Below, in pieces: positions 16,474 through 26,700 of a stretch of DNA of 51,289 bases. A model generated the notes under the pieces. It did not search any database. It was not told the DNA's origin and worked only from the letters and a program-made list of their open reading frames with translations. A program made the translations under genes and the position numbers. Position 1 is the stretch's first letter, and every line of letters starts with the position of its first letter. Source of the DNA: Caulobacteraceae bacterium (GTDB lineage: Bacteria; Pseudomonadota; Alphaproteobacteria; Caulobacterales; Caulobacteraceae); assembly GCA_025352165.1 (NCBI GenBank), contig JANXTX010000052.1:1-51289 (forward strand). Reading direction: 5' to 3'.

Positions 16474-17808
16474 ATGCTCTACGCCATACATGAAACGGCA
16501 TACCGGTCGGCGGCTCCGCTCAGCATTGCAGCCACGCTGACGCGAGCCTTCTGGCGCTCGCCGTACAATCCGGCCGCCGCCTCTCAGTTTGGCCGGACAC
16601 TGTTTGCCTCCGCCGACCTCACTGCGAACCTAACGCGTCGCTATTTCAAGCCGGCGTGGAACATCGACGCGGTCGATATCAATGACCGTACCGTTCGGGT
16701 AACGCGCGAGACCGCGTGGCGCTCACCTTGGGTCAAACTGCTGCATTTCCGGCGCAATCGCGACGACCTTTCAGCCGCCTCAGCGAATTGCGAGTCTCCC
16801 GCGGTCCTGATCGTCGCCCCGTTGTCAGGGCATTTTGCAACATTGCTTCGCGGCACGGTTGAGACATTTCTCACCGATCACGACGTCTATGTTACCGACT
16901 GGTCGAATGCGCGTGACGTTCCGCTTGTCGAAGGGCGTTTCGACTTTCACGACTACATGGACGTCGTTGGCGACATTCTTCACCATATTGGTCGTCGGGC
17001 GCACGTTGTCTCGGTGTGCCAGCCCGGTCCGCCGGTTCTTGCCATCGCCTCGCTGATGGCTGAGGACAAAGATTCGCTTCGACCCGCTAGCCTGACTTTC
17101 ATGGGGTCGCCGATCGACGCGAGATTGTCTCCCACGGTCACCAATCGCCTCGCCGAGGAGCGACCTTTTGCGTGGTTCGCATCCAATATGATCTACACAG
17201 TGCCTCCGCCATATGTGGGTACCTGGCGGCGTGTTTATCCGGGATTTGTTCAGCTGTTCAGCTTCATGTCGATGAACGCCGAGGCCCATCAGGAGGCGCA
17301 TCTGCGCTATTTCAATCACCTTGTCGGGGGCGACGGAGACTCAGCTGAGAAGCATCGGGAGTTCTATGACGAGTACCTTTCGGTGCTGGACCTGACGGAA
17401 GAATTCTACCTTCAGACAATTGACATAGTCTTTCAGCGCTATCTTCTGCCCAAAGGCGAGTTGATCCATAACGGCCGCCGCGTGGATCCGTCGGCCCTCG
17501 TTGATGTCGGACTGATGACGGTTGAAGGTGAGAACGACGATATTTCCGGCGTCGGCCAGACCCAGGCCGCCCACCTGATCTGCCCGAACATCCAGGATGC
17601 GAGGCGTGAACTCTACGTCCAGCCTGGAGTTGGACATTATGGCGTGTTCAACGGGCGTCGCTTCCGGGAGGAGATTTATCCCCGGGTCAGGGACTTCATC
17701 GCGCTCAACGAAGAGGCTTTGCCGCAAGCGATTCGCGGCCTATCCCAACCAAATGAAGCTGTTCGCGAGCAGGCCGTCGGTAAAGCTGGAGGACGGCGCG
17801 CGGCTTGA
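16474..17808 (+). CDS. phaZ: Intracellular polyhydroxyalkanoate (PHB) depolymerase
   Basis: A 444-residue alpha/beta-hydrolase that degrades intracellular PHB granules, releasing hydroxybutyrate units for growth in starvation. The nucleophile box is VSVCQPGPPVLA, with Cys in place of the usual Ser, the hallmark of type I intracellular depolymerases. VYVTDWSNARDVP and VEGENDDISG (Asp of the triad) and the QPGVGHYGVFNGRRF (His) segment are also present. The ATG at 16474 (MLYAIHETAY) follows GAGGAA. Its 3' end overlaps the next gene by 56 bp. No phaC, phaA or phaB is seen here. Confidence 0.95.
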   Translation: MLYAIHETAYRSAAPLSIAATLTRAFWRSPYNPAAASQFGRTLFASADLTANLTRRYFKPAWNIDAVDINDRTVRVTRETAWRSPWVKLLHFRRNRDDLSAASANCESPAVLIVAPLSGHFATLLRGTVETFLTDHDVYVTDWSNARDVPLVEGRFDFHDYMDVVGDILHHIGRRAHVVSVCQPGPPVLAIASLMAEDKDSLRPASLTFMGSPIDARLSPTVTNRLAEERPFAWFASNMIYTVPPPYVGTWRRVYPGFVQLFSFMSMNAEAHQEAHLRYFNHLVGGDGDSAEKHREFYDEYLSVLDLTEEFYLQTIDIVFQRYLLPKGELIHNGRRVDPSALVDVGLMTVEGENDDISGVGQTQAAHLICPNIQDARRELYVQPGVGHYGVFNGRRFREEIYPRVRDFIALNEEALPQAIRGLSQPNEAVREQAVGKAGGRRAA

Positions 17809-18502
17809 GATTGATGGGCTGGTCGTTCGACTGACAGTCAGCGGTCGCGCCCGGCGGATCTCTTTGCGCATCGATCCCCTGAAGCGGGAAGTGATTGCGA
17901 TAGCGCCTTCGACGCGCCGACTGGCGGATGCCTGGTCATTTGCGCGGGAGCGTCGTGACTGGGCGCTCGAACGACTGGCCGACCTGCCTCCGCCAATCAG
18001 ATTGCTGCGGGATGACGACATCAGGATTTTCGATCAACCGCATCGCCTGATCCCGGACAGTCGCCGTCCCCGCCTGTTGCCGGCGTCGGACGAATCGCCG
18101 GCGAGAATTCTGGGATGCGGTGAAGGCTCCGTGGACCAGGCGCTGGTAGCCCGGGCAATCAGGCGTGAGGCGCTGACGGTCTTCACCCGTCAGGCCGCGG
18201 TTCATTCCGCCGCGCTGGGCGTCGTGACTCCCCGGGTTGCCACTGCCGACGCCCGGACGCGTTGGGGATCATGCTCGCCGCCGCGACCAGGGCGTGTCGG
18301 CGCCATCCGACTCTCCTGGCGATTGGCGCTCGCACCCTTCGTCGTGGCTGACTATGTCGTCGCCCATGAGTGCGCCCATCTGATCGAAGCGAACCATGGG
18401 CCTGAATTCTGGCGGCTGGTCGGTCGTCTGGTAGACGATGTCGCCGAATGCCGTGCGTGGTTGCGCTCCAACGGAGCGTCCCTTCAGGGATTTGGTCGGT
18501 AG
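17753..18502 (+). CDS. DUF45/YgjP-type zinc metallopeptidase
   Basis: A 249-residue member of the M48-like DUF45 group (YgjP, WLM relatives). It has the conserved TRWGSCSP motif and the zinc site HECAHLIEANHGPEFW (HExxH with a further His), where the enzyme would bind metal. The N-terminal third is a basic beta-rich segment. The ATG at 17753 (MKLFASRPSVKL) lies within the end of phaZ, an overlap of 56 bp in another frame, so the two are probably translated from one message. The physiological substrate of this family is not known. Confidence 0.88.
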   Translation: MKLFASRPSVKLEDGARLEIDGLVVRLTVSGRARRISLRIDPLKREVIAIAPSTRRLADAWSFARERRDWALERLADLPPPIRLLRDDDIRIFDQPHRLIPDSRRPRLLPASDESPARILGCGEGSVDQALVARAIRREALTVFTRQAAVHSAALGVVTPRVATADARTRWGSCSPPRPGRVGAIRLSWRLALAPFVVADYVVAHECAHLIEANHGPEFWRLVGRLVDDVAECRAWLRSNGASLQGFGR

Positions 18503-18560
18503 TTTGGCGCTCCCGACCGAGTGGCGATCTACGGCCTCCGCGCGCTCGGTTCAGTACCGG

Positions 18561-19445
18561 CTAGGCAAAGACCACCGTTTTGAAGCCGTTCATCATAATG
18601 CGGTTCTCGGCGTGCCAGCGTACCGCGCGTGCGAGGACCGTACATTCGATGTCCCGGCTTATCTCCATCAGCGCCTGTGGTGAGCGACTATGGTCCACGC
18701 GCTCGACGGCTTGCTCGATGATAGGGCCCTCGTCCAGGTCTGGTGTCACGTAGTGGGCGGTTGCGCCGATGATCTTCACGCCCCTGGCATGAGCCTGATG
18801 GTAGGGCCGCGCGCCCTTGAAGCCTGGCAGAAAGGAGTGATGAATGTTTATACAGCGTGCGGAGATGCCATTGCAGAAGGCAGGTGATAAAACCTGCATG
18901 TAACGGGCCAGGACAACGAGGTCGGCCGATTGGTCCTCGATGATCTTCTGGAAGCGTGCTTCCTGAACCTCCTTGGTGGCTGCAGTGATCGGAAGGTGAG
19001 AATAGGGCAATCCGTTCCATTCAACGAAGGAACGCATGTCGTCGTGGTTCGACACAACACCGACGATTTCAACGGGAAGGACGCCTGAGCGCCAGCGATG
19101 CAGCAGATCGAACAGGCAATGACCCAGCCGCGATACGGCGATCAGGACGCGGGTTTTCTTCGCGGCGTCCGTCATCCGCCAACGAATGTCGAAACGCCCG
19201 GCGACTACTGAGAATCTCTCCCTGAGTTCGGCCTCGCCAGGAAAGCGCGGGCCTGCGGCGGAGAATGCGGCTCGCATGAAGAACGTATCCTCAATCGGAT
19301 CATTGAACTGGCCGGCCTCCGTGATGTTGGCGTCGTTGTTGGTTAGAAACTCCGCCACTGCCGCAACGACGCCCATGCGGTCAGGACAACTGAGGTTTAG
19401 CACAAACGAAGGCGCCGCCTTGGCCTTTGAAATCGAGGGTGACAT
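18561..19445 (-). CDS. purU: Formyltetrahydrofolate deformylase
   Basis: Hydrolyses 10-formyl-tetrahydrofolate to tetrahydrofolate and formate, balancing one-carbon pools and feeding PurT-type formate use. The 294-residue protein has an N-terminal ACT domain (LNLSCPDRMGVVAAVAEFL) and a formyltransferase-type catalytic domain with SNHDDMRSF, NIHHSFLPGFKGARPYHQA (catalytic His and neighbours) and ATAHYVTPDLDEGPII with the catalytic Asp. The ATG at 19445 is 12 bp after the stop of the penicillin-binding protein gene, so they may share a transcript. It links functionally to purH, whose co-substrate it consumes. Confidence 0.96.
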   Translation of the reverse strand: MSPSISKAKAAPSFVLNLSCPDRMGVVAAVAEFLTNNDANITEAGQFNDPIEDTFFMRAAFSAAGPRFPGEAELRERFSVVAGRFDIRWRMTDAAKKTRVLIAVSRLGHCLFDLLHRWRSGVLPVEIVGVVSNHDDMRSFVEWNGLPYSHLPITAATKEVQEARFQKIIEDQSADLVVLARYMQVLSPAFCNGISARCINIHHSFLPGFKGARPYHQAHARGVKIIGATAHYVTPDLDEGPIIEQAVERVDHSRSPQALMEISRDIECTVLARAVRWHAENRIMMNGFKTVVFA

Positions 19446-19457
19446 GGTGGTGAGCCT

Positions 19458-21416
19458 CTAACGGGAGGTATCGCCCGGGGCCGGATCCGGCGGGGCTTCG
19501 GGATCCGGGCCAGGCGGAATCTTGCTGCTTTGCATCAGATCATCGATCAGGTCGGGTGTTGTTGACGGCTGCGGCGTGCCGCTCGGAATTGCCTGGGCCG
19601 CCAGGCGCGGCAGCGCTGCCGTCATGAAATTGTGCCAAATCTCCGCCGGAGGGCCGCCGCCGGTAACTTTCGCCATTGGTGTATTGTTGTCCTTGCCCAC
19701 CCACACCGCCGCTGTAAAGCCGCCCGTGAAGCCGATGAACCAGGCGTCGCGGTAGTCGCTGGTGGTGCCGGTCTTGCCGGCGAGATCGTAACCGGGCACG
19801 GACGCCCGCCCGCCGGTGCCGGATGCAATCACCTGTCGCATCATCTGGACCATGTAAGGCAAGGCCGGGTTGCCGATTGCCGGTTCGCGCGGTGGTAGCC
19901 CGACGCCGTGATCATAGAGAACCTGTCCGCTGGCCGTGCGGATGCGTTCTATCCCATAGGCGTGTGCGCGCATGCCACCGTTGGCGAAGGTATCGTACGC
20001 CTGTGTCATCTCCATAGGGCTGACTTCCACGGCGCCGAGGGCCATCGAGGGATCGGTCTGAATCGTCGAGGTGATTCCCAGTCGGTGCGCAGTTTCCGCG
20101 ACCTTGTCGGTCCCGACCTCGTTGGCCAGTCGCGCGGCGACCGTATTGATCGACTGTGCAAGGGCGGTTTCCAGGGTGATCGCGCCTAGATAACGGCCCG
20201 TATAGTTGCGCGGGGTCCAGCCGTTGATGGTTATCGGCTCGTCCACCACCTGGTCGGTGGGCGTGTGGCCTGCTTCCATCGCGGTCAGGTAGACGAACGG
20301 TTTGAAGGCCGAGCCTGCCTGTCGTCTCGCCGCGGTTGCACGGTCAAACTGACTCTCGGCATAGTTCGCGCCGCCGACATAGGCCCTGATCCGCCCTTCA
20401 CCATCGAGTGCGACAAGGGCGCCCTGAGAAACGCCCTGTCCGGCGTGCGCCTGGACACCGGCCCTGATCGCCTGTTCCGCCGAGGCCTGGATTGGCAGGT
20501 CCAGCGTTGTCTCGACAACCAGGTCCTGGGTGGGTTCACCTACCTGCGCGCGCACCTGAGCATCGAGCCAGTCGACGAAATACTGCGCGCGCTGGTTTGC
20601 CAGTGTGGCGGAAACATGCACGGGCTGGGCGAAAGCCTGGTCGCGTTGCGCGGTTGTGATGAAGCCCTGGCCGGCCATTTCATTGAGCACCACGGTGGCT
20701 CGTCGGGCCGCGCGTTCGCTGTTGGCGGCCGGGTTGTAGCGCGTCGGACCTTTCATGGTGGCTGCAAGCAACGCAGCTTCGCCAAGGGTCAGCCCCGCCG
20801 CCGGCCGGTCGAAATAGCGCTGCGCCGCCGCCTCGATTCCATAGGCGCCACCACCAAAACTGACGCGATTAAGATAGAGCGCGAGAATCTGCTTCTTCGT
20901 GAAATGCATCTCGAGCCAGACCGCCAGGATCAGTTCCTGAGCCTTGCGGCGGTAGGTCTGCGCCGGAGTGAGGAAAAGGTTCCGGGCAAGTTGCTGGGTT
21001 ATCGTGGATCCACCATGCAGTGATCCGCCCGGGTGGGTCAGGTTGTAGATTTCCGAGGTCAGCATGCCCCACGGATTGAACCCGAAATGGTGGTAAAACT
21101 GGTGATCCTCGATGGCGATGAACGCTTCAGGCACATAGGCTGGCAATGAGTCGATGTTCGCCGGTGGCGCGAACTGGCTGCCGCGAACCGCAACGACGGC
21201 TCCCGAACGATCGAGATAGGTTATCGAGGGTTGACGATGCACATCATAGAGCTTGGATGTGTCGGGCAGGTCGCGGGCGAACATCGCGAGAAACGCGCCA
21301 AGGAAGATCAGGCCCCAGACCGCCAACACCAATGACCAATAGATCAGGCCGCCAAGGAAGCCCCGCCGCCCGCGAGGGGGCGGGCCGGCGGCCTCGTCGC
21401 CGTGAAGATGCGACAT
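19458..21416 (-). CDS. Class A penicillin-binding protein (PBP1A family)
   Basis: A 652-residue bifunctional peptidoglycan synthase. It has a cytoplasmic N-terminus, one span (about 24-48), a glycosyltransferase 51 domain with the catalytic EDHQFYHHFG and GGSTITQQLARN, and a transpeptidase domain with SAFK (active-site Ser), SIN, and KTGTTSDYRDAWF. The length is shorter than classical PBP1A (no OB insert), resembling the PBP1C- or MrcA-like small forms of alphaproteobacteria. The C-terminus is Pro/Ser-rich and probably disordered. The ATG at 21416 gives an intact N-terminus. It leads into purU. Confidence 0.93.
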   Translation of the reverse strand: MSHLHGDEAAGPPPRGRRGFLGGLIYWSLVLAVWGLIFLGAFLAMFARDLPDTSKLYDVHRQPSITYLDRSGAVVAVRGSQFAPPANIDSLPAYVPEAFIAIEDHQFYHHFGFNPWGMLTSEIYNLTHPGGSLHGGSTITQQLARNLFLTPAQTYRRKAQELILAVWLEMHFTKKQILALYLNRVSFGGGAYGIEAAAQRYFDRPAAGLTLGEAALLAATMKGPTRYNPAANSERAARRATVVLNEMAGQGFITTAQRDQAFAQPVHVSATLANQRAQYFVDWLDAQVRAQVGEPTQDLVVETTLDLPIQASAEQAIRAGVQAHAGQGVSQGALVALDGEGRIRAYVGGANYAESQFDRATAARRQAGSAFKPFVYLTAMEAGHTPTDQVVDEPITINGWTPRNYTGRYLGAITLETALAQSINTVAARLANEVGTDKVAETAHRLGITSTIQTDPSMALGAVEVSPMEMTQAYDTFANGGMRAHAYGIERIRTASGQVLYDHGVGLPPREPAIGNPALPYMVQMMRQVIASGTGGRASVPGYDLAGKTGTTSDYRDAWFIGFTGGFTAAVWVGKDNNTPMAKVTGGGPPAEIWHNFMTAALPRLAAQAIPSGTPQPSTTPDLIDDLMQSSKIPPGPDPEAPPDPAPGDTSR

Positions 21417-21562
21417 GCGTCGTTCCTTGCCCGAGCCAGCCCAGGCTTTCTTAGCCGAGCGATTTCAATTGCGCGAGATGATTGACGACGTCTAACGACG
21501 CCCGTCCTCGTCCCATAATCTTAACGGTCGAATCAATCGGCGCAGACTGCCATAAGGCGGCC

Positions 21563-23392
21563 GTGACACCCAACATAGAACAAGCTCGCGACACGCTCCG
21601 ACGGATTTTCGGCCATGCCGATTTCCGCGGACTGCAGGCCAGTGTCGTGACTGAGATCCTCGCCGGCCGAAACGTGCTTGCGGTGCTGCCGACGGGTGGC
21701 GGCAAGAGCGTCTGCTATCAGGTACCCGCCATGCTTCGGGCGGGGGTGGGCGTGGTGGTATCCCCGCTGATCGCCCTGATGAGCGATCAGGTGGAAGCGC
21801 TGAAGCAGCTGGGAGTGGCGGCGGCGCGGATGGACTCCGCCCTTTCAACCGACGAAAGGGACGAGACATGGGCGCGGCTGGCGGCGGGTGAGCTTGATCT
21901 CATCTACCTTTCGCCCGAGGGGCTCATGCAGCAGGCCAGTTTGCGACGCCTGCAGAGCGTGCCAGTGTCGCTTATCGCTGTCGACGAGGCGCATTGCGTG
22001 AGCCAGTGGGGACACGATTTCAGGCCCGAATATCGCACTCTAGGCAGGCTCGCCGAGCTGTTCCCGGATGTTCCGCGAATGGCGCTGACCGCAACAGCGG
22101 ATGCCCGGACCCGCCTTGATATCGTCGATGCGCTCAGGCTGGCCGATGCCCCGCAGTTCGTGGCGAGTTTCGATCGCCCTGAACTGGTGCTCCTGGCCGA
22201 ACGCAAGCATGGCTCGCCAGCCACCCGGGTTTCCCAGCTTGTGGCGGCTCGACGCGGCCGCTCAGGAATTGTCTACTGTGGATCGCGAGACGGGGCGGAG
22301 CGCCTGGCCGCGAAACTGGTGGCGGATGGCGTGCCGGCGAGACCCTACCATGCCGGGCTGGACAAATCGATCCGCGGCGAAGCCCTTTCCTGGTTCCTCG
22401 CGGAGGACGAAGCGGTGATCGTCGCCACGATCGCGTTCGGCATGGGCATCGACAAACCGGATGTCCGCTTTGTCATTCATGCCGATCCTCCCGGCGCCAT
22501 CGAGGCGTATTGGCAGGAAATCGGCCGGGCTGGCCGCGACGGTGAAACGGCCGAGGGCATCACGCTCTATGGAGCCTCGGACATGGCCTGGGCGCTGGAA
22601 CGTCTGCGCCGGCGAGAGTTGCCCGATGCGATTGGACAGGTCCAGGCGCGCAAGATCCACCAACTCTATGCGATGCTGGATGGGTCGGTCTGTCGCGCGG
22701 CCAGTGTCCGTCGTTATTTCGGCGAAACCGACGCCACACCCTGCGGGCAATGCGATATCTGCGTGTCGCCCCCAGAGGGGGTTGACGCCACGCTTGCCGC
22801 GCAGAAACTTCTTTCGGCGGTGCACCGCCTGGGCGGGCGTTTTGGTCGGGGCCGGCTGACGGACCATCTGCTGGGCAAGACAAAATCCGTCAGCGATTTC
22901 GAGGCTGCCCTTTCGACTTATGGCGTGGGGCGCGAATTCAACGCCGCGGGTTGGCGGGATCTGCTCGATCAACTGCTGTTCGAGGGGCTGCTGGTTGAAC
23001 ACGCGAATGACGGTCGCCCGATAATCGGCCTGGGAGAGGCCGATGCGGTTCGTGAGGTCTACCGGGGGCAGCGTCGGATCGTGGTGCGGCGGTCGCCGCA
23101 TCGCGATGGCCAGGCCACGGTGACCGGGCGACCCCGAAAGCGGCGGGAACTACCGCCACTACCAGACAACAACGCGGAGTCACTCTTCGAGTCGCTCCGT
23201 GTTTGGCGTCGCAAGGAGGCTGCCCGTCAAAGAGTGCCTCCGTACGTCATCTTCCATGATCAAACGCTTGCCGACATTGCCCGGGCGCGGCCGACCAGTC
23301 GGGAGACGTTGGCGTCGATCGGCGGAGTCGGCCAGGGTAAGCTGGATCGCTATGGCGACGTCGTCCTCGAAATCATTCACGCTTCGACCTGA
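21563..23392 (+). CDS. recQ: ATP-dependent DNA helicase RecQ
   Basis: 3'-5' DNA helicase of recombination and fork repair. The 609-residue protein has [12 protein letters not shown] (motif I), [17 protein letters not shown] (II plus the aromatic-rich loop), [14 protein letters not shown], and EIGRAGRDG (VI). A CGQCDIC zinc pair follows in the RQC region, and a C-terminal HRDC domain (about 540-605). The GTG at 21563 was chosen because it fits the family N-terminus ([17 protein letters not shown]) better than upstream codons. It is transcribed away from the PBP gene with a 146-bp gap. Intact. Confidence 0.95.
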   Translation: MTPNIEQARDTLRRIFGHADFRGLQASVVTEILAGRNVLAVLPTGGGKSVCYQVPAMLRAGVGVVVSPLIALMSDQVEALKQLGVAAARMDSALSTDERDETWARLAAGELDLIYLSPEGLMQQASLRRLQSVPVSLIAVDEAHCVSQWGHDFRPEYRTLGRLAELFPDVPRMALTATADARTRLDIVDALRLADAPQFVASFDRPELVLLAERKHGSPATRVSQLVAARRGRSGIVYCGSRDGAERLAAKLVADGVPARPYHAGLDKSIRGEALSWFLAEDEAVIVATIAFGMGIDKPDVRFVIHADPPGAIEAYWQEIGRAGRDGETAEGITLYGASDMAWALERLRRRELPDAIGQVQARKIHQLYAMLDGSVCRAASVRRYFGETDATPCGQCDICVSPPEGVDATLAAQKLLSAVHRLGGRFGRGRLTDHLLGKTKSVSDFEAALSTYGVGREFNAAGWRDLLDQLLFEGLLVEHANDGRPIIGLGEADAVREVYRGQRRIVVRRSPHRDGQATVTGRPRKRRELPPLPDNNAESLFESLRVWRRKEAARQRVPPYVIFHDQTLADIARARPTSRETLASIGGVGQGKLDRYGDVVLEIIHAST

Positions 23393-23496
23393 CCGACGGG
23401 ACCGTCGAATCTGGGGCGTCACGCCGCGATGCGGCCATCGCGGTCTCTGGTGAACGGTCGATCTTTGGAGGTCGAATTAGGTTCTGGCGAAGGACA

Positions 23497-23536
23497 GGAA
23501 CGGCGGCGTCGCCTCTCTAGGCGACACCGCCGTTCC
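23497..23536. repeat. 40-base near-perfect hairpin downstream of recQ
   Basis: GGAACGGCGG-C-GTCGCCT (23497-23514) pairs with AGGCGAC-A-CCGCCGTTCC (23519-23536), with one mismatched pair in an 18-bp stem and a short loop. It lacks a U-tract on either strand, so it is not a typical terminator. It may be a dispersed REP-type element or a transcript-end stabiliser. Confidence 0.75.
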
Positions 23537-23720
23537 GTTGCTCGCCCCCACCGGCGATCTCCGCGAAACCAGGACTATCGCAACTCGCGATATCCACGCC
23601 GCTCCGACAAAACTGCTGCCCCGCTGCGACAATTGGGCCAGCTTCGGGAGGTTACGCATAGTGCCTCGTCAGGGTATGAGTCGTCTGTGCGCCAGCGCAC
23701 GGAATGAATGTGCGTTTTTT

Positions 23721-23744
23721 CACCAGGAGACAGTGCTCCTGGTG
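23721..23744. promoter_or_regulatory. Perfect 9-bp inverted repeat upstream of the cyclase gene
   Basis: CACCAGGAG and CTCCTGGTG are perfect complements separated by six bases, and six T precede the left arm. A T-run on that side does not make a terminator in either direction. An operator, or a hairpin in the 5' leader that hides GGAG, is possible. It ends 42 bp before the start codon. Confidence 0.5.
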
Positions 23745-23786
23745 CATGCCAATAGAGGCGTGACGATAAGTTATCGGGGTTAAGTC

Positions 23787-26700
23787 ATGCTAATGGCCGG
23801 CAGTTCAGGGCTCGCCGCCTATGTGCCGGAAGATATTCTGGAACGCTGGGCCGCCGCGGGCGCTCCGGCTGACGGGCTGACCTTTGAGGCCGTAGTCCTG
23901 ATCGTCGATGTCGTCGATTCGACTGGCCTGACCGACCGCTACAGCGCGTTGGGCCGCCAGGGCGCGGAACGGCTAAGCGGTATTCTCAGCGAGGAATTCG
24001 CGTTCATTGGTTCGGTCGTCGAGAGACACGGCGGTTCAATTGCCCGCATCGCCGGCGACGCATTGATAGCGGTCTGGCCGACCGACGGGGCGGGCGTCAC
24101 CCGCCCCGCCCGCAACGCTCTGGCTTCCGCAATGGAGGTTTCCGCGAAGGTCGGTGGCGAAATCTCTCATCGCATTGCAGTTGATTTTGGGCCGATCACG
24201 CTTTCAGTCCTGGGCGACACGGGTGGAAGGCGCTTTGCACTGGTATCCGGCGCGCCGATGCGGGCCATGGCGCCCGGCCGACTTCGCGGTGCGCCTGGTG
24301 AGGTTTGTGTCGCGGAGGCCGTGCTCGAAATGTCGCGCGGAGATGAGGTCGACCGCGGACGGCGGAACCCGTCGAACACGGTCGTCGGTGGGGCCTGGGG
24401 GCTGCGGGACTTTGTGCCGCCGCCCGTCCTCTCCCGCGTTGAGGCTGGACTTCGTGACTGGCTGGCCGAGTTCCGCACTCTGAGCGTCGTCTACATCGGG
24501 CTCGCGGATCTGTCGGCGGCGGAAATCGCCAAGGCATTTCATATCGTCGACGCGGTCGCCCGGGGAGCCGGCGCCGCGGTTTGGGACGTCATCGACGAAG
24601 ACAAGGGCGTGGTGATCAAGATCATCTTTGGACTTCCGCCGTATGCAACGGAGACCGATGCGGTCTGGGCAGTCGATGTGGCGCGCCGCGCGTTATCGGC
24701 GCTGCAATCAGCGGGACTTGTCGTGGACATCGGTGTCGCGACCGGCCGGGCATTTTGCGGAGAAGTTGGAGGCGCCTCGCGGCGGGAACACATCGCGGTC
24801 GGTCCGGCAATGAACTACGGCGCCCGCCTCATGCAGGCCAGCGATGGCTCCGTGCTTTGCGATGAGGCCACGACCCGAGCGGCCGCCGGCGTCTTCAGTT
24901 TCGGTGAGCCAGTAGCGCTTATGATCAAGGGGCGTGAGACTCCTCTGGAGGCCCGGTGTCTGTCCGGATTGGGTTACAGCCAAACAACCGACGCTGACGC
25001 CTCTGCTGACAGCCCGCCGATTGGCCGACTGGCCGCCTGTCGCACGATCGATGCGGGCCTGAGCGCTCTCGTGGTCGGTCCCGCGCATCCGGTCCTGATT
25101 CGTGGCGAGCCCGGTGTCGGCAAGACTCGCCTGCTACAGTACGCAGCTTCGCAAGGACGGAAATACTACGGCCTCATCGAGGTGCACGCGCGAGGCGCAC
25201 GCACCGAACGAAACACGCCATTTTTCGTGTTCAGACAGGTCCTTCAGGGCTTGGTGGGATTGACGTCGCATGGCTCGGATTTCATCACGACGTTTGCACG
25301 CGCGCGGAATCTGTTGGTCGGTGAACGATTGGCGGGGCGGGTTGATCTGCTCAACGACATATTCCCGATGCTCGGGCGTCCTCATGCGAACGAGAGCTTG
25401 TCTGGCGCCGCCCGACGAATGGCGCTCGAGGACCTTGTAGTGGGGTTGTTCCATCGCGCGACCAGGGTCAGCCCGTGCCTGCTGCTCATCGACGACCTTC
25501 AGTGGGCCGACTCTGCATCCCGCGACCTGCTGCAGGTTGTCGGGGAGCGGTGTCCCCGCGTGTTCCTCATCATGGGGGTACGACCTTCCGGCCTGGGCAG
25601 CGGTCATGGGGTGCAATTGTTTCTGGCGACGGCTGAAACCGTGGTCGACCTCGATCGCCTGGGCCCCGAGGATACTGAGTCGCTGGTCGCATCGCAGCTT
25701 GGCGTTGCGCGATTGCCTCGGCGTTTGGGCGCATTCATTCATGACCGGTCGGGCGGTCTACCCCTTCACGCTCAGCAGCTTGCGCTCTCGCTACTAGAAC
25801 GCGGCCTTGTCACCATAGCCAATCGGAGATGCGAGGTTGCGCCTGGCGCGCTGATTGATGACGTCGCGCCCGACACCTTGCGCGGGCTGATCACGGAGCG
25901 CATCGACCGCCTGGATCCACTCGATCAGCTTACCGCCAAGGCGGCGAGCGTGATCGGCTTGGCCTTTGACCTGGATTGTCTGAGCGAAATTCACCCGGGC
26001 AAGGTCGACGCCGAGCGAATTGGCCAGTCTTTGGATCAACTCGTCGCGGCAGGATTCGTCGCGCCACTGGGCGGCGGGCAGTACGTTTTCGAACAGGCTC
26101 TGTTTCGGGAAACGCTCTACGAGCTGATACCGTTTGCCCAACGGTCTCCACTCCATGTTGCGACCGCACGGCGTATCGAAGCAGTGAACGTTGCGGAAGG
26201 TGGCGCCCGGCATGCCGAATTGGCCTGGCATTGGGAGCAGGGTGGGGAGATGGCGCGCGCCATCGTCTGGCGAATGAACGCCGCATGGAGCGCCCTTCAG
26301 GTACATGCAGATGCCGACGCGCTCGACCATGTCACCCTCGTCAGGCGGATAGCTGGCGAGACGGGCCAGCGACTTTCGCGGGCGCAGCTTGTCCAGCTTG
26401 AACGAATCCACGCCGACGCTTGTCAGGGCCTCGCCCGCTTCGACGAAGCCGGACTTCATTTTCGCGCCTGCGCATCTCTCGCGGGATTACCCATTCCTGA
26501 GTCACCGCCGGCCGTCGTGGCGAGTCTGGTGGTCGCAATTGTTTCGCGGCTGGCGTCGCGCGGCGGCTGGTTACGCTCGTATCTTTCACTTGAGGCGATT
26601 GAGCGGGATCGGCTGGCGGCCCACGTCTATATGCGCCTGGCTGAACACGCCTATTTCATCAATGATTCGCTTGCTCTTATGCAGCGCACACTCGCCTCGT

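Larger units (their letters stand above)
23393..23786. other. Palindrome-rich intergenic region between recQ and the cyclase gene
   Basis: 394 bp without a gene. It holds four dyads: CGACGG-GA-CCGTCG (23394-23407) right after the recQ stop; a 40-base hairpin (23497-23536); CACCAGGAG-N6-CTCCTGGTG (23721-23744), preceded by six T; and CGATAA-G-TTATCG (23764-23776), 10 bp before the start of the cyclase gene. The last two lie where an operator or a leader hairpin for the next operon would be. No clear sigma-70 promoter is visible. Confidence 0.6.

Noticed and set aside
18503-18560. ACCGAG...CTCGGT pair after the DUF45 gene
   Set aside because: Six-base arms with a long loop and no U-tract; not a credible terminator.
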